This document shows positions 44,652-54,434 of a stretch of 64,000 bases of DNA, piece by piece. Source of the stretch: an uncultured Bacteroidales bacterium. GTDB lineage: Bacteria; Bacteroidota; Bacteroidia; Bacteroidales; Paludibacteraceae. How positions within the stretch are numbered: position 1 is the stretch's first letter; the number at the start of each line of letters is the position of its first letter. The notes under the pieces are model-generated. The model made no database searches. It saw only the letters and a list, made by a program, of their open reading frames with translations, and had not been told where the DNA came from. Made by a program: the position numbers and the translations under genes. The stretch lies in NCBI GenBank assembly GCA_902765485.1, contig CACWZZ010000007.1:1-64000 (forward strand), written 5' to 3'.

Positions 44652-44770
44652 GCGGTGGTACGGCGCTTGATGCGCCTTTGCGTTCCAGCCGTGCGTCTGT
44701 TCGATGAGCAAGCTCCTCGCCCTGTCGCCCTGCTGATCCGCTGCGTCCGGCTTGATAGCCGTTTTACCGC
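44652..44770 (-). ncRNA. structured leader of tgt
   Basis: The promoter at 44775-44806 would start transcription near 44768. The RNA opens GGCGGTAAAA and its ends pair (ACCGC/GCGGT), closing a multiloop with hairpins CGGCT-ATCA-AGCCG (44761-44748), CGA.GAGC-TT-GCTC.TCG near 44718-44702, and GGCGC-ATCAA-GCGCC (44776-44662 end). ATG lies 32 nt after. Could be a riboswitch or small RNA; the fold is inferred by eye. Confidence 0.45.
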
Positions 44771-44774
44771 CTTA

Positions 44775-44806
44775 CAAAAATGCGCTTCGCTTAAAAAAAT
44801 ATCAAA
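44775..44806 (-). promoter_or_regulatory. Bacteroidetes promoter, tgt
   Basis: Minus strand TTTG (44806-44803), 20-nt spacer, CATTTTTG (44775-44782); one mismatch to TAnnTTTG. Confidence 0.55.
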
Positions 44807-44811
44807 AATAG

Positions 44812-45318
44812 TTAAAAAACTTCGATATTTCCGTTATGATTGTAATATCTCTCTATTTGAGCTTTAGGACTGGTACCGAAATTTACAAGAATGGCAACCG
44901 GCCAGCCTGTTCCTCGCAGATAACCGAAAGTTTGATAATGTTCTCGTTCTGTTAATTGGCTGAGAGCCTTACATTCGATAATAATATTGCCTATATTGCT
45001 CTCTACTACCAGATCCATTTTTAAGTAGGCTTTCATTTGTTGGCCTCTATAGAGCGGATGGTATTCTAATTCCTTGTGAATAGTGAATCCGTTTGTAGTC
45101 AGTTCTGTAGCCAATGCTTCTTGGTAGATATATTCCGGTAACCCTGCTCCCAATTGGTTATGCACCTGCTGCATGCAACCGATTATGCCATAGCAAGTAA
45201 CGATTAACTCTTGCCGTCTGGGGTCTTCTACGATATGGATGATGGACTTATCTGCCATATTTTCTGTATTTTCTAATCCCGAAGGGATATTTTTGTAAGC
45301 AGCCATGTTGTCGTCCAT
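44812..45318 (-). CDS. GxxExxY protein (PD-(D/E)XK-like superfamily)
   Basis: About 168 aa from ATG 45318; ATG 45258 (MADKS) gives 148 aa and fits the usual family length better, so the start is uncertain. Core: IIGCMQQVHNQLGAGLPEYI (the GxxExxY motif), KMDLVVESNIGNIIIECKAL (the D...ExK nuclease-like triad) and YLRGTGWPVAILVNFG. The family is thought to derive from restriction-type endonucleases but its function is unsettled. The gene precedes tgt with a gap at 44640-44811. Its own leader (45319-45440) has hairpin GGCT-GCGAG...CTCGC-AGCC. Confidence 0.85.
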   Translation of the reverse strand: MDDNMAAYKNIPSGLENTENMADKSIIHIVEDPRRQELIVTCYGIIGCMQQVHNQLGAGLPEYIYQEALATELTTNGFTIHKELEYHPLYRGQQMKAYLKMDLVVESNIGNIIIECKALSQLTEREHYQTFGYLRGTGWPVAILVNFGTSPKAQIERYYNHNGNIEVF

Positions 45319-45440
45319 TAGGGACGATAACAAGCGTAAGGGACTATTAGGCGGCTGCGAGACTTGCTCGCAAGCCGGTTAAGAGGCAATTACGCTCAAG
45401 GCCGTGTAGGCCGAAATGGCTGCGCATTTTTCTTTTACTC

Positions 45441-45782
45441 TCACACACGGTTGTTCGTGGGAAACACAATGCTCGGCTTGAAAGCCTTCGCCTCGTCCGG
45501 CGTCATCAGCGCGTACGCCATGATAATCACCGTGTCGCCTACGTTCACCAAATGCGCGGCAGCGCCGTTGATACAGATACAGCCCGAGCCCCGCTTGCCG
45601 GGGATCACATACGTCTCCAGACGCGCACCGTTCGTGTTATCTACTACCTGCACACGCTCTCCGGCATAGATATTAGCTGCCTCCATGAGCGCTTCGTCTA
45701 TCGTGATCGAACCGATATATTCCAAATTAGCCTCGGTCACCTCTACGCGATGAATCTTCGATTTCAGTATGTTCAAATACAC
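45441..45782 (-). CDS. panD: aspartate 1-decarboxylase
   Basis: 113 aa. Makes beta-alanine for pantothenate. Self-processing site YIGSITID, with cleavage before Ser25, which becomes the pyruvoyl group; Lys and Arg substrate residues at the N-terminus ([14 protein letters not shown]) and the conserved [19 protein letters not shown]. The length is standard. The leader and nearby spacer hold TTTAACGA repeats, and the promoter is at 45827-45857. Confidence 0.95.
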   Translation of the reverse strand: MYLNILKSKIHRVEVTEANLEYIGSITIDEALMEAANIYAGERVQVVDNTNGARLETYVIPGKRGSGCICINGAAAHLVNVGDTVIIMAYALMTPDEAKAFKPSIVFPTNNRV

Positions 45783-45826
45783 AGTCTAACGATTTAACAG
45801 TTTAACGATTTAACGATTTTACGGCG

Positions 45827-45857
45827 CAAAGGTACTGCTTTTTTTTGACATGAGCAA
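45827..45857 (-). promoter_or_regulatory. Bacteroidetes promoter, panD
   Basis: Minus strand TTG (45857-45855), 20-nt spacer, TACCTTTG (45827-45834). Confidence 0.7.
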
Positions 45858-45875
45858 GAAAAAATGCACTTTTGC

Positions 45876-45911
45876 AACAAAAAAGAGCCCCGAAGCATAA
45901 TTCTTCGGGGC
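45876..45911 (-). terminator. intrinsic terminator of the giant surface gene
   Basis: Minus strand GCCCCGAAG, 7-nt loop, CTTCGGGGC, followed by a T-run (45884-45876). It lies downstream of the gene at 46027-54178. Confidence 0.75.
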
Positions 45912-45927
45912 ACCATCGGGTTGCCGA

Positions 45928-45982
45928 CGCGACCATCTCGCGATCATCTCGCGACCATCACGCGATCATCACGCGATCACCT
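45928..45982. repeat. 11-nt tandem repeat
   Basis: Five copies of CGCGAYCATCW between the terminator and the giant gene's stop codon. Same unit length as the array at 25428-25470 but different sequence. Confidence 0.75.
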
Positions 45983-46026
45983 TAGGACGACGTCGGCCCC
46001 ACAATAGGGTGACGTCGGTCCAAGTC

Positions 46027-49000
46027 TTATTCCACACGGGCTCCGCGGGCGTCGTACATCTTGCCGTCGCGAACGATATACAGAATGCCGTCAATCATCA
46101 CTTTTCTGACTTCTGAAGGCTGACCGCTGACGGCTTCAATATCCGTCGGAGTATTCTGTACCGGCGAGATCTCCAGGAAGAAGCGGTTGGTGTATTCGCC
46201 TTCGGAGAGTGTGACGGTGTAGTCCAGCGCAGAGAGGTTCGTGCGCGTGTTCGCTACATTATCGATCAGCGTCACGCCGACTCCGCTTGTCCCATCCGGC
46301 ATCGCGAACGTGTATTCTCCATCCGCCCGGATATTTGCACCAATAGGAATAACGGTCGTCTGATCACTCATCGGCAACGTATTTCCGGCAACAGGGATAT
46401 AGTTCTCTACGAGGGTGTAGATATTCGCCTTGTTGGCGTTCTTCTCTTTCGCCAGATCCTCTCCGAAGACAAAGTTGGCGCTGACCTCTTCATCGTTGCT
46501 CAGTTTGACGAAGGTCTGGTCTTCCATCTTGTCGTTTCGTAGAATCTCCAGCCGGAACTCTTCACTTTGCGGCTTATCGCTATACGTGCGGCGTGCTACG
46601 ATTGGGGAAGGAGTGGCACTTGCCAGACTCCAATTCAGCGTTCCGTGGTACTGTACGTAGTATGCGTGCATTGCTTTGAACGGATAGCTTGTGCCGCTTT
46701 GTACCGTGTAACTATTATCGTTGGCGTTCCATTCATACAAGAACGGCAGGTCTTGCGTCCAGTTGAGCGAAGAGTTATCCTTCCATGTAACTGTACCTCC
46801 TCCGTCTGTCAACGATGTTCCGTAGTTAGCGTAACTCGGTACTCCGATGATGTTCCAGTCGCTATCTACCTTTGTTCGGTTCTTGTTGATGTCCGGACCG
46901 TTATTGCCTGTGCGGTCAATGGTACATTGGTATGCAGGTACTTCCACGGTAGCCGTAGTCTGCTTAATTGTGCCGGCGGGGGAGACGGACGGGAAGTACA
47001 ACTCTACCTGCTGAATCTCATTGCTCCAGAAGGTTCTGTCTGTTGCTTGCATGAGATCAAGGTCCAAGGCAAGAACATAACCCATACCGCCTTTGAGTAC
47101 TACTCCGTTGCGATCCCAGATATATTCCCAGAATCCTTCGCTCTCAGCCCAGAAGCCTTGCTTAGCGCGTTCTTCTCCGTTATAGCGCATCATTACCCAA
47201 TGCGTGCCGTATGTTCCGAAACCGAATACTTCGCTCAGGTTGACATCGAACGGGAAGGATATCCAATACAAATTACGCTCGCTTGCTGATTTTTGTGAAC
47301 CGGCAGCTAACAAGGGGTGGTATTCCGATATATGAGCGTCTGTATCGCTGTGATCTTTCGCGTGGTCAGTCGGATTGGCCCGGTTATTCAGTATCCAGCG
47401 GTTGAAGCGCATCACACCATAAACGGTATATACATCCGTCAGTTTTGCCTCATCATCCTTGAACGTCAATTGTTGTCCGGCTTCTTGGTGCTCACGGATG
47501 ATCATTAGGTCAGCATCAATATCTTTTGTGCCGTCGATTTCACTACCATCCGGCAGGTAAGCTGCTATCAGTCGGTTGGTCTTGAAATCATAGATCAATC
47601 GCGCATTGCAAGTTCCTCCTGTTCCTCCGATGAGTTCAACGGCAGACTCGTCTTTTGTGAAAGCACCATTGGCATAAGTTCCTCGGAAGTGTTGAGCGCC
47701 ATTCTCACTGACTTCGTTTTGCGCGTAGCAGGCGTACAATTTAAACAGCGTACCCGGAGTTACTTTGATTTCGCGCTCGTAGATCCAGTTCTCGTTATCC
47801 TTGAAGATTGCCTCCCAATTGTTTGTTCCTGCGTCGCTACTTTCTCCACTGCCGCTGAGAGCAGTTCCATTGCTGTTCCAGAATGCAGCGTTGCCTTTAA
47901 GAACCAAGAACTTACGAGAAGTGTTGGTGGAAGAACTCATGTATGCACGGGTAATTTTATTGGTGCGCTCGTCGTACATGAATCGGATGTTTGCGCTAAA
48001 CTTATCATTAACAGGATCAGCCGCTCCATCGCTATTAAGCCATCCGGGACTAGTCATATTGCCTAAATCTGTTATATCACTCTCCAGCGTATCAGATATG
48101 CAGGAACTATAGTCGTTTGCAATAACGAACTTGATATTCTTACCTCGTTCGCACCATTTCATGTAGTAGTGCGTATAGAGTTCACCGAATTTATTAGTGG
48201 AGCGATCTTTGGAGAATTCCGTGTAGGTCATCTGGTGGTCAGGTGCGCGGTAATTATCCCATCCTGTTGTGCCGGCTAAATCCGTGCGTATATAATAATT
48301 GCCTGTATATGCCGCGATATTTGTTACGGAGATAGAGCCATCTGTTTGCGTAGTAGTGAAATTGTACACGCCGGAGGAGGTGATACCGCTGAGATCAATC
48401 GTACCTCCTGCCACATCTTCCCATGTTACTACACCTGTTTCTGCATTTATTGCTTTCGCGTATTGGAATTTCATGCTTGCGGCATCTTTCTTAACATAGA
48501 ACGATACGATGTCTTCTGCACCTTCTTTTTTCTCTATCGCGCGAGAGGGATGATACCAGTTGGCAGGTTTGGTGTTGCCGGACCAGAGAGTCTCTCCTGT
48601 CTCGGTGTAAACAATTCGGTAGTCATTTGTTGCGATCGGGTAGTGTACTCCGAGAAGGTATTTGTAGGAATCGCTATTTTTCCCGAAATTCAGTTTAAAG
48701 ATATAGTCTCCTGCTACAGAGGTCTTTAATCCCGTTCTTCCTGAAGTTTCTGTTGCACGAACCGTTTCGCCTTCGTCTCCACTATCGCCTTTCTTGAATG
48801 TAGTGCCGGAAATACCTAAATATTGTCCGTCAGCGCGGTAAATCTCGAAACCGTAAGTTCTGCTTGCGTCTAATTCTACAGTCAACTCCATTGGTAAAGT
48901 CTTGTTTGCGGTGAACTCAAATGGTATAGATTGCAATGTGGCTTCGCTCCCTCCGGTTCCATTATAAATCTTCAGCGTATAACCTGTGTTCTCCGGATAA

Positions 49001-49206
49001 TTCATCCAGTAGCCTTGGTTCGAATATTCAGCTTTGTTATTATTCAATTTCGTCTTAGGCTGACCAGCCAGAGGAACAAACATAATCATTATCGGATGTG
49101 TTATCTGTTCCAGAGTTAGATTTGTCCATGTTTGCGAATGCGATATTTTCATATGTGCCATAGCCGGCAGCAGTATAATCGAAATACCAAATGTTTGTTC
49201 CTTCAA
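46027..49206 (-). CDS. giant InlB-repeat surface protein, 3' fragment of frameshifted gene
   Basis: The open frame covers 1059 codons but no convincing start lies upstream; it continues the gene at 49055-54178. The joined product aligns with the protein at 57348-64000: there MFVPENYVTAKLNNN, here MFVPLAGQPKTKLNNN, in the frame opened at about 49084. Both share YWISFPFDV...MFGFGTYG, LYFPS and a C-terminus with RKVMIDGILYIVRDGKMY, the shared tail, after SGQPSEV. The rest is a beta-rich Bacteroidales surface domain (VAGDYIFKLNFGKNSDSY; YNGTGGSEATLQSIPFEF). One extra base, a two-base loss, or a sequencing error would explain the break. Confidence 0.7.
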   Translation of the reverse strand: MKEQTFGISIILLPAMAHMKISHSQTWTNLTLEQITHPIMIMFVPLAGQPKTKLNNNKAEYSNQGYWMNYPENTGYTLKIYNGTGGSEATLQSIPFEFTANKTLPMELTVELDASRTYGFEIYRADGQYLGISGTTFKKGDSGDEGETVRATETSGRTGLKTSVAGDYIFKLNFGKNSDSYKYLLGVHYPIATNDYRIVYTETGETLWSGNTKPANWYHPSRAIEKKEGAEDIVSFYVKKDAASMKFQYAKAINAETGVVTWEDVAGGTIDLSGITSSGVYNFTTTQTDGSISVTNIAAYTGNYYIRTDLAGTTGWDNYRAPDHQMTYTEFSKDRSTNKFGELYTHYYMKWCERGKNIKFVIANDYSSCISDTLESDITDLGNMTSPGWLNSDGAADPVNDKFSANIRFMYDERTNKITRAYMSSSTNTSRKFLVLKGNAAFWNSNGTALSGSGESSDAGTNNWEAIFKDNENWIYEREIKVTPGTLFKLYACYAQNEVSENGAQHFRGTYANGAFTKDESAVELIGGTGGTCNARLIYDFKTNRLIAAYLPDGSEIDGTKDIDADLMIIREHQEAGQQLTFKDDEAKLTDVYTVYGVMRFNRWILNNRANPTDHAKDHSDTDAHISEYHPLLAAGSQKSASERNLYWISFPFDVNLSEVFGFGTYGTHWVMMRYNGEERAKQGFWAESEGFWEYIWDRNGVVLKGGMGYVLALDLDLMQATDRTFWSNEIQQVELYFPSVSPAGTIKQTTATVEVPAYQCTIDRTGNNGPDINKNRTKVDSDWNIIGVPSYANYGTSLTDGGGTVTWKDNSSLNWTQDLPFLYEWNANDNSYTVQSGTSYPFKAMHAYYVQYHGTLNWSLASATPSPIVARRTYSDKPQSEEFRLEILRNDKMEDQTFVKLSNDEEVSANFVFGEDLAKEKNANKANIYTLVENYIPVAGNTLPMSDQTTVIPIGANIRADGEYTFAMPDGTSGVGVTLIDNVANTRTNLSALDYTVTLSEGEYTNRFFLEISPVQNTPTDIEAVSGQPSEVRKVMIDGILYIVRDGKMYDARGARVE

Positions 49207-52200
49207 TCTGCGTCATATGACCATGCATCATACCATTATATGGATATGTGCTATCAAAATATTTGCCTTTATACGCACCGGTACCAAAGTTATCCGCCCA
49301 ATATTTATTGTTTGTATAGAAATATACCCAGACATCGTCCCAACCCAATGTATTATTGAAATAGATCATGTTTTTCTTATTGTACACTGCGGTTAGGGTA
49401 CCATCGTAGTTGGCTTTCATGTAGATGGTAGCTGTGGTTGTGGTAGAAACCTCAGCCGATTTATTCGTACTGATGATAACACCGTCTCCGGCGTTCCATT
49501 GCGTGAAGGTATAGCCGGTGATTTCTGCCGGAGTGATTGCTTCTTCTGTCCACTCCAGCGGACGACCTGCTATCTCTTGCGAAGGAGCCAAGGTGCGGCC
49601 GTCGCTGTCCTGATAACGGATCGTGACTGTATGAGCACTGGCTACAACGAGATCAACCTCTTTGGTGTCCAGTTCTGTACCTCCGTCACATGAGGAGCCC
49701 GTGCGTAGCACGCATACCACTTTGTATGTTCCACCAATGGCCGGTGCATTGAACGAAACGGAATTCCCGCTCTGAGGTGTAAATCCTTCTGTAGTCAGCA
49801 GGTTTCCATTGCTGCGGAGGATTTTCCAGCATAGGATGGTGGAGCCCTCTTCGGGAGAAGGCGCAATAGTCGGCGTTGCCGTCACACTCGCACCCGGTGC
49901 CACAATTCCCGAACTCAATGTGAGATTTGTTATTTCCGCCTGTTTGAAGTAAGCATAGAGGGTAATTCCGTCATCTTGAATCCATTTCTTGTCTGCGTCT
50001 GTGTAGTCTGTGATATTTGCAATCCATGCTCCGTTGTTATCGGTAAACTGTGTGCCGGCTCCATCTGCTGCGGTAAAGTAGCCCATGAACGCATAGCCAT
50101 CAGCCGGCGTAGGCTTCGTGATAGCCGGCAGAACAGCATTATAGATGGCAGTTGCGCTTGCTGTTCCTGTTGTTTTTGCGCCCGTTTGTGTGAGCGTAAT
50201 AGTATAGGTCTTCGGCGTAAACTTCGCGTAAACGGTTGTCAAATCAGCTGTGACATTTGTCAACTGAAGTGTTTTTGCACTCTCATTGATAACGATAGTA
50301 GAACCATTATGGGTGTATGGAGTGGTACATGCTTCGTTGCTGTACCATCCACTAAACTCATAACCTGTATTCACTGTTGCAATGGTAAAGGTAATAGAAC
50401 CGTTGTCGCGGATAGCTTGTCCTGTAGTGATTGGATAATTCTGGCCATCCACAGCGGTCACAGTTCCTGCTTCATCTATATTTTTACCAATAGTGATGAA
50501 GCGAGAAGTCGGATATTCTATTGCTAATTTCTTATCTGTCAAGTTCCATTTGAAATGGTATGTACCTTGTGCTCCTGTATTGAGATATAGGTCTCTATTG
50601 CCGGTAGCATTGGTAACGGCTTTTTCTACATCACCTACTGCATAATGAATCTGGTTTTCATCGTTGTCTCCGGATGCGTAGCCATACCATGCATCATTCT
50701 TTTTGTCATATACTTTGAGCAGGTATGTTTTGTTTGGCTCTAAAATAATATCAATATAGCCCTTATCTTTTGTTTCAACAACTTCATATGTATCTAATAC
50801 TTTCGTGAAATCTTCCCAACCACCTATTTCCTCTGTGCCGACGATAGCCCATTGTTGGGTAAAGTTCGCTTGCAGTGTTCCTGCGTTAGAGGCGTTAACG
50901 GTAGTCGTCAATTCCGTTGGACTATTGATGGTTAGTACACTGCCGTCTTTTTCTTCCCAACCAATGAAATAGTAGCCAGTAGCAGGAGTTGCGGTAAACG
51001 ATGGTGCCGTTACTATACCTGCGGAAGCGTACTCTGGTGATGTGTTACCATTACCATTGTTGTACGTGGCGACATTATACGTGTTTTCCGTATAGTTTGC
51101 ATAAACCGTAGTGGCAGCACTGATAGTGGTCGTGTAGGAAGCTTCGCTACTTAGTTTTGATCCTCCGCTTGCTGCATTGTACCAACCTTCAAAGGTATAA
51201 CCTGTAGCAGCAGTCTGGCTGAATGTAACTGATGTGCTTGGTGCAATCTTTGTGCCGGAGTCAAAAGCGGTTGTGTTGTCTATCTTTGCCGTTACGGTAC
51301 TGCCGCCCGTGCGCATGCCATAGTTTACAACATATGAGGTCGGGTAGGTTACACCTAACTTATGTGTAGATTTGTTATAAGTAAAGTTATATGTTCCGCT
51401 TGGGTACACATCAGCTGTGAGATTGATGTTTGCTCCACCGGATGTAACAGACACATTACTTTCAGTACCGGTGAAAGTTTTGCTTGCGCCATACCATACG
51501 GCATTATCCAGAACTTTGAACTCATAGTTCGTAGCACTTCCATCAATACTAACTGAATATGAGCCATCATTACCAGTAAATTCGAGGTTGTTGCTCTCTG
51601 TCCAACTATTGAAAGAACCGGAAATAGCATAAATCTCTGGGTAATAAACAGATACTTTAGGATTGCTGCCAGAGAAATCAATCTTAAAGGTGTACGTACC
51701 GGCGAGGGTAGTGGTCATATAGCAGTCTCCTGCGTCAGTTGTGAAAGTCCAATTTTCCACATTACCTTTTATGTAGTAAGCCCCATCATCTGCACTATTG
51801 TCGTTCCCATACCATGTTTCACCGCTTTTCACTTTAAAGCGGTAAGTGGTGTTTTTCGCCAAAATAACAGTCGTATAGGCCACAGTACCGGTTGACTCTC
51901 CGGTTTTCTTTGTGAAATTATACGCAGTACCAAAATCATCAACAAATGAGCCTCTTAATTCCCAAGCAGTTGTCAAATCCTCGGCGTAAGTGTATGTGGC
52001 AGTACCTGCGGCGGTGGCTTTGACGGTGATAGAGGCATCTGTCAGTTCGCCTGAAACGAGCGTCACACCTCCTGTTAGAACCCAACTGCCCCATGTGTAG
52101 CCGCTATTAGCTGCACCGGTAGTTATTGTTACATTGGTTACATTACCTATTTGGGCAGTTCCGTTGTTGCTCGGTGACCATCCTGTTGCGGAACAACTTA

Positions 52201-54178
52201 TTGTTCCCGCTGCGGCAGTGGGATTAGAGACTCTGACCGTTACAGCATATTTTGTTTCTGTCCATTTCGCATAGAGGGTCTTGGCTTCGGTGACAAGGGA
52301 TTTCTTATCGCTATCTGTGTAGCCTGTTTTCGAGGCAAGCCAGTTACCGTTGGCGTCAATAATCTGTGTGCCACCGCCATCTGTTTCCGTATAATATCCG
52401 CCAAAGGTGTAGTTTGTCTTGGTCGGCGTGGTGATAGTGGATAGTGTCGTCGATTTGTATGTGGCATCCACATATTTTGTGCCTGCGGATGTGGCAGATT
52501 GGTCATTCAGTGTGACGCGGTACGTTGCGGCAGAGAAGTTGGCGGTTAGAGTGCCGCCGCTACCGGTGGCTTTGATTTGGGTTGTGGCATTGGTGGTGTT
52601 ATTGATGGTAATGCCTCCACCGGATGAAGTCCAATTGACAAATTGGTAGCCTGCGTTTGGTGTGGCTATGATGTCGCCGCTCCAACTATCGGGTGTAGCA
52701 CTTGCCGATGTTGGAGATACTGTTCCATATCCGGATGGGGAAACGCCCACTGAAACGGAGTATGTGGCAGCAGAGACGGTGAGATTAATAACATAATCGT
52801 CAATGACAGGATCTGTTGAAGAAGCAGAGCAAACGCGTAGTTTGAATGTTTGTGAACCTGCGTTGTAGGACAATGCGCCGGATGTCCACTCTATATTATC
52901 AGTAGTTATATTTACGGGACCATATAAGTATCCGCCTGCGGGATTGATAATTATAAACCGTTGTCCGCTAATCCAGTTGGAAATGGTGGCATTAAATGTA
53001 AATAGTGTGGTCGTATTTGCTGTTGCAGGGTTAGGAGACATAGTACCGGTTACGGTGGTTTGCAGCCATTCGGCGTAGTATGTTTTGTTGCCGGTGGCGG
53101 TGGTGCTGATGGATGTGACTGCAGAGCCGCTGAAATCGCTGTTTTCATACCAGCCGCCGAACTTATATCCTGTGCGAGTTACGTTAGTTGGAAGGGTGGC
53201 TCCGACGCCGTAGGTGTAACTTGTTACATTACCAGAATTTATTGTGCCGCTGTTAGTGTTCAAGGTAACGGTGTAGGAGTTTGCTTTGAATCGTGCATAA
53301 ATAGCCTTTGTGGAATTTGGCGCATTGTATGTGTATTCCGCAGATGTAGAAATAGGTGTGCCTCCTGAAGCGGCGTCAAACCATCCTACAAAGGTATAGC
53401 CAGCGTTTGCACTTGCTGTGAGAGTTACTTCTCCGGTATAAGCCGCATCTTTGCTGGCAGAAGTAGTGGAAGCAGTATTAATGGTAGCAGAGTTAGAAGT
53501 GTTGGATGCTGTTCCGTTTCCTGTCATTTTGTAGGCAGAAATAGTAACCGTTCCAGAATTGACACTTTGAGCAGAATAAGAAGAACCATTATCCGTGGAA
53601 GTGTATTTGTAAACAGTTTGAGAGTGATTAAGAGCAGAGTAGCCGGATGATTCGTATGTAGTGGTGACAGTAGCTCCCTTATTAGAAGATGCTACAGTCA
53701 TAACATATGTGGAACTACTATTTAGCCCGTATGAAGAAAATCCTGAGTACCACGTGCTCTTTGAATCGTTCCATAACTCATCCGTCGTGTTTGATTTTCC
53801 TGAAGAGTTCGAAATTAAAGCCCAACCAGCCCAGCACACATTATTCCAACCGGATCCTTCAAGAGAACTTGTGTAATACAGCTTCGTATGCGCAATGTTA
53901 GATAAATTTGTAACAGCTGTATACCAATCTCCATTTGAGCAGTTAGATTTTCTACCTGCTAATTGCGTTGCTCCTTTGTGTACATTGTATGTGTCAGCAA
54001 AATATATGTTACCGCCAGAGAAAGCGATATTAGTATCTGCCAACGCATTACCGACTCCGAGGGAGAGGAGGGTAGTTAACAAGACAAAATACCGACGGGA
54101 TACCGACGAGATACCGCCGAAACCACAATTTGATTTGATAAAAGAATTTATATTTTTCATAGCATTAATATTTTTCAT
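49055..54178 (-). CDS. giant InlB-repeat surface protein, 5' part
   Basis: 1707 codons up to a stop at 49055. The N-terminus has a duplicated MKNINAMKNIN start and a signal peptide ending near residue 48 (RRYFVLLTTLLSLGVGNALA). Listeria-Bacteroides (InlB B) repeats follow: TGYKFGGWYENSDFSGSAV; NSYTVTLNTNSGTINSGNV; TGYTFEGWYNAASGGSKLSS; and carbohydrate-binding-like domains (LEFTGNDGSYSVSIDGSATN). Ends NIAFANMDKSN then DYVCSSGWSA, where the frame is lost. The homologous gene at 57348-64000 runs on. Cell-surface adhesin type; ligand unknown. No consensus promoter was found; an inverted-repeat pair lies upstream. Confidence 0.85.
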   Translation of the reverse strand: MKNINAMKNINSFIKSNCGFGGISSVSRRYFVLLTTLLSLGVGNALADTNIAFSGGNIYFADTYNVHKGATQLAGRKSNCSNGDWYTAVTNLSNIAHTKLYYTSSLEGSGWNNVCWAGWALISNSSGKSNTTDELWNDSKSTWYSGFSSYGLNSSSTYVMTVASSNKGATVTTTYESSGYSALNHSQTVYKYTSTDNGSSYSAQSVNSGTVTISAYKMTGNGTASNTSNSATINTASTTSASKDAAYTGEVTLTASANAGYTFVGWFDAASGGTPISTSAEYTYNAPNSTKAIYARFKANSYTVTLNTNSGTINSGNVTSYTYGVGATLPTNVTRTGYKFGGWYENSDFSGSAVTSISTTATGNKTYYAEWLQTTVTGTMSPNPATANTTTLFTFNATISNWISGQRFIIINPAGGYLYGPVNITTDNIEWTSGALSYNAGSQTFKLRVCSASSTDPVIDDYVINLTVSAATYSVSVGVSPSGYGTVSPTSASATPDSWSGDIIATPNAGYQFVNWTSSGGGITINNTTNATTQIKATGSGGTLTANFSAATYRVTLNDQSATSAGTKYVDATYKSTTLSTITTPTKTNYTFGGYYTETDGGGTQIIDANGNWLASKTGYTDSDKKSLVTEAKTLYAKWTETKYAVTVRVSNPTAAAGTISCSATGWSPSNNGTAQIGNVTNVTITTGAANSGYTWGSWVLTGGVTLVSGELTDASITVKATAAGTATYTYAEDLTTAWELRGSFVDDFGTAYNFTKKTGESTGTVAYTTVILAKNTTYRFKVKSGETWYGNDNSADDGAYYIKGNVENWTFTTDAGDCYMTTTLAGTYTFKIDFSGSNPKVSVYYPEIYAISGSFNSWTESNNLEFTGNDGSYSVSIDGSATNYEFKVLDNAVWYGASKTFTGTESNVSVTSGGANINLTADVYPSGTYNFTYNKSTHKLGVTYPTSYVVNYGMRTGGSTVTAKIDNTTAFDSGTKIAPSTSVTFSQTAATGYTFEGWYNAASGGSKLSSEASYTTTISAATTVYANYTENTYNVATYNNGNGNTSPEYASAGIVTAPSFTATPATGYYFIGWEEKDGSVLTINSPTELTTTVNASNAGTLQANFTQQWAIVGTEEIGGWEDFTKVLDTYEVVETKDKGYIDIILEPNKTYLLKVYDKKNDAWYGYASGDNDENQIHYAVGDVEKAVTNATGNRDLYLNTGAQGTYHFKWNLTDKKLAIEYPTSRFITIGKNIDEAGTVTAVDGQNYPITTGQAIRDNGSITFTIATVNTGYEFSGWYSNEACTTPYTHNGSTIVINESAKTLQLTNVTADLTTVYAKFTPKTYTITLTQTGAKTTGTASATAIYNAVLPAITKPTPADGYAFMGYFTAADGAGTQFTDNNGAWIANITDYTDADKKWIQDDGITLYAYFKQAEITNLTLSSGIVAPGASVTATPTIAPSPEEGSTILCWKILRSNGNLLTTEGFTPQSGNSVSFNAPAIGGTYKVVCVLRTGSSCDGGTELDTKEVDLVVASAHTVTIRYQDSDGRTLAPSQEIAGRPLEWTEEAITPAEITGYTFTQWNAGDGVIISTNKSAEVSTTTTATIYMKANYDGTLTAVYNKKNMIYFNNTLGWDDVWVYFYTNNKYWADNFGTGAYKGKYFDSTYPYNGMMHGHMTQIEGTNIWYFDYTAAGYGTYENIAFANMDKSNSGTDNTSDNDYVCSSGWSA

Positions 54179-54271
54179 GATTTATATATAGTTAATATAG
54201 TGTTTTTATTATTCTATTTTATTGTAGTGACTATAGCCCAGCCTAATGGGTATGACCGTTAGTATATTTTA

Positions 54272-54394
54272 TACTGAGAAAATTAGGTTATTCCGCCAAA
54301 CGCCTAAAAAAATCTGCGCCGAATTACTCAAAAGAGCAAAAAAATTTGGTTGTATGAAGGATTGAAATCCTTTGTTACCTTAATTTTCTCAGTA
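54272..54394. repeat. inverted-repeat pair upstream of giant gene
   Basis: TACTGAGAAAATTAGGT (54272-54288) and ACCTTAATTTTCTCAGTA (54377-54394) flank about 88 nt, with one extra base in the right arm. May be a MITE end pair or an invertible segment. No TAnnTTTG promoter was seen inside it. Confidence 0.5.
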
Positions 54395-54434
54395 TGTCAA
54401 AGGTCGTTTCGGCTCGTTGTAAAGCAGCGAGCCG
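54393..54434. repeat. TATGTCAAAGGTCGT plus hairpin, copy 1
   Basis: TATGTCAAAGGTCGT (54393-54407), then the hairpin CGGCTCG...CGAGCCG (54410-54434). The same 15-mer, followed by another GC hairpin, occurs at 55357-55393. Confidence 0.6.

Noticed and set aside
54359..54375. AAGGATTGAAATCCTT as CRISPR repeat end
   Set aside because: Single copy, palindromic, no array.
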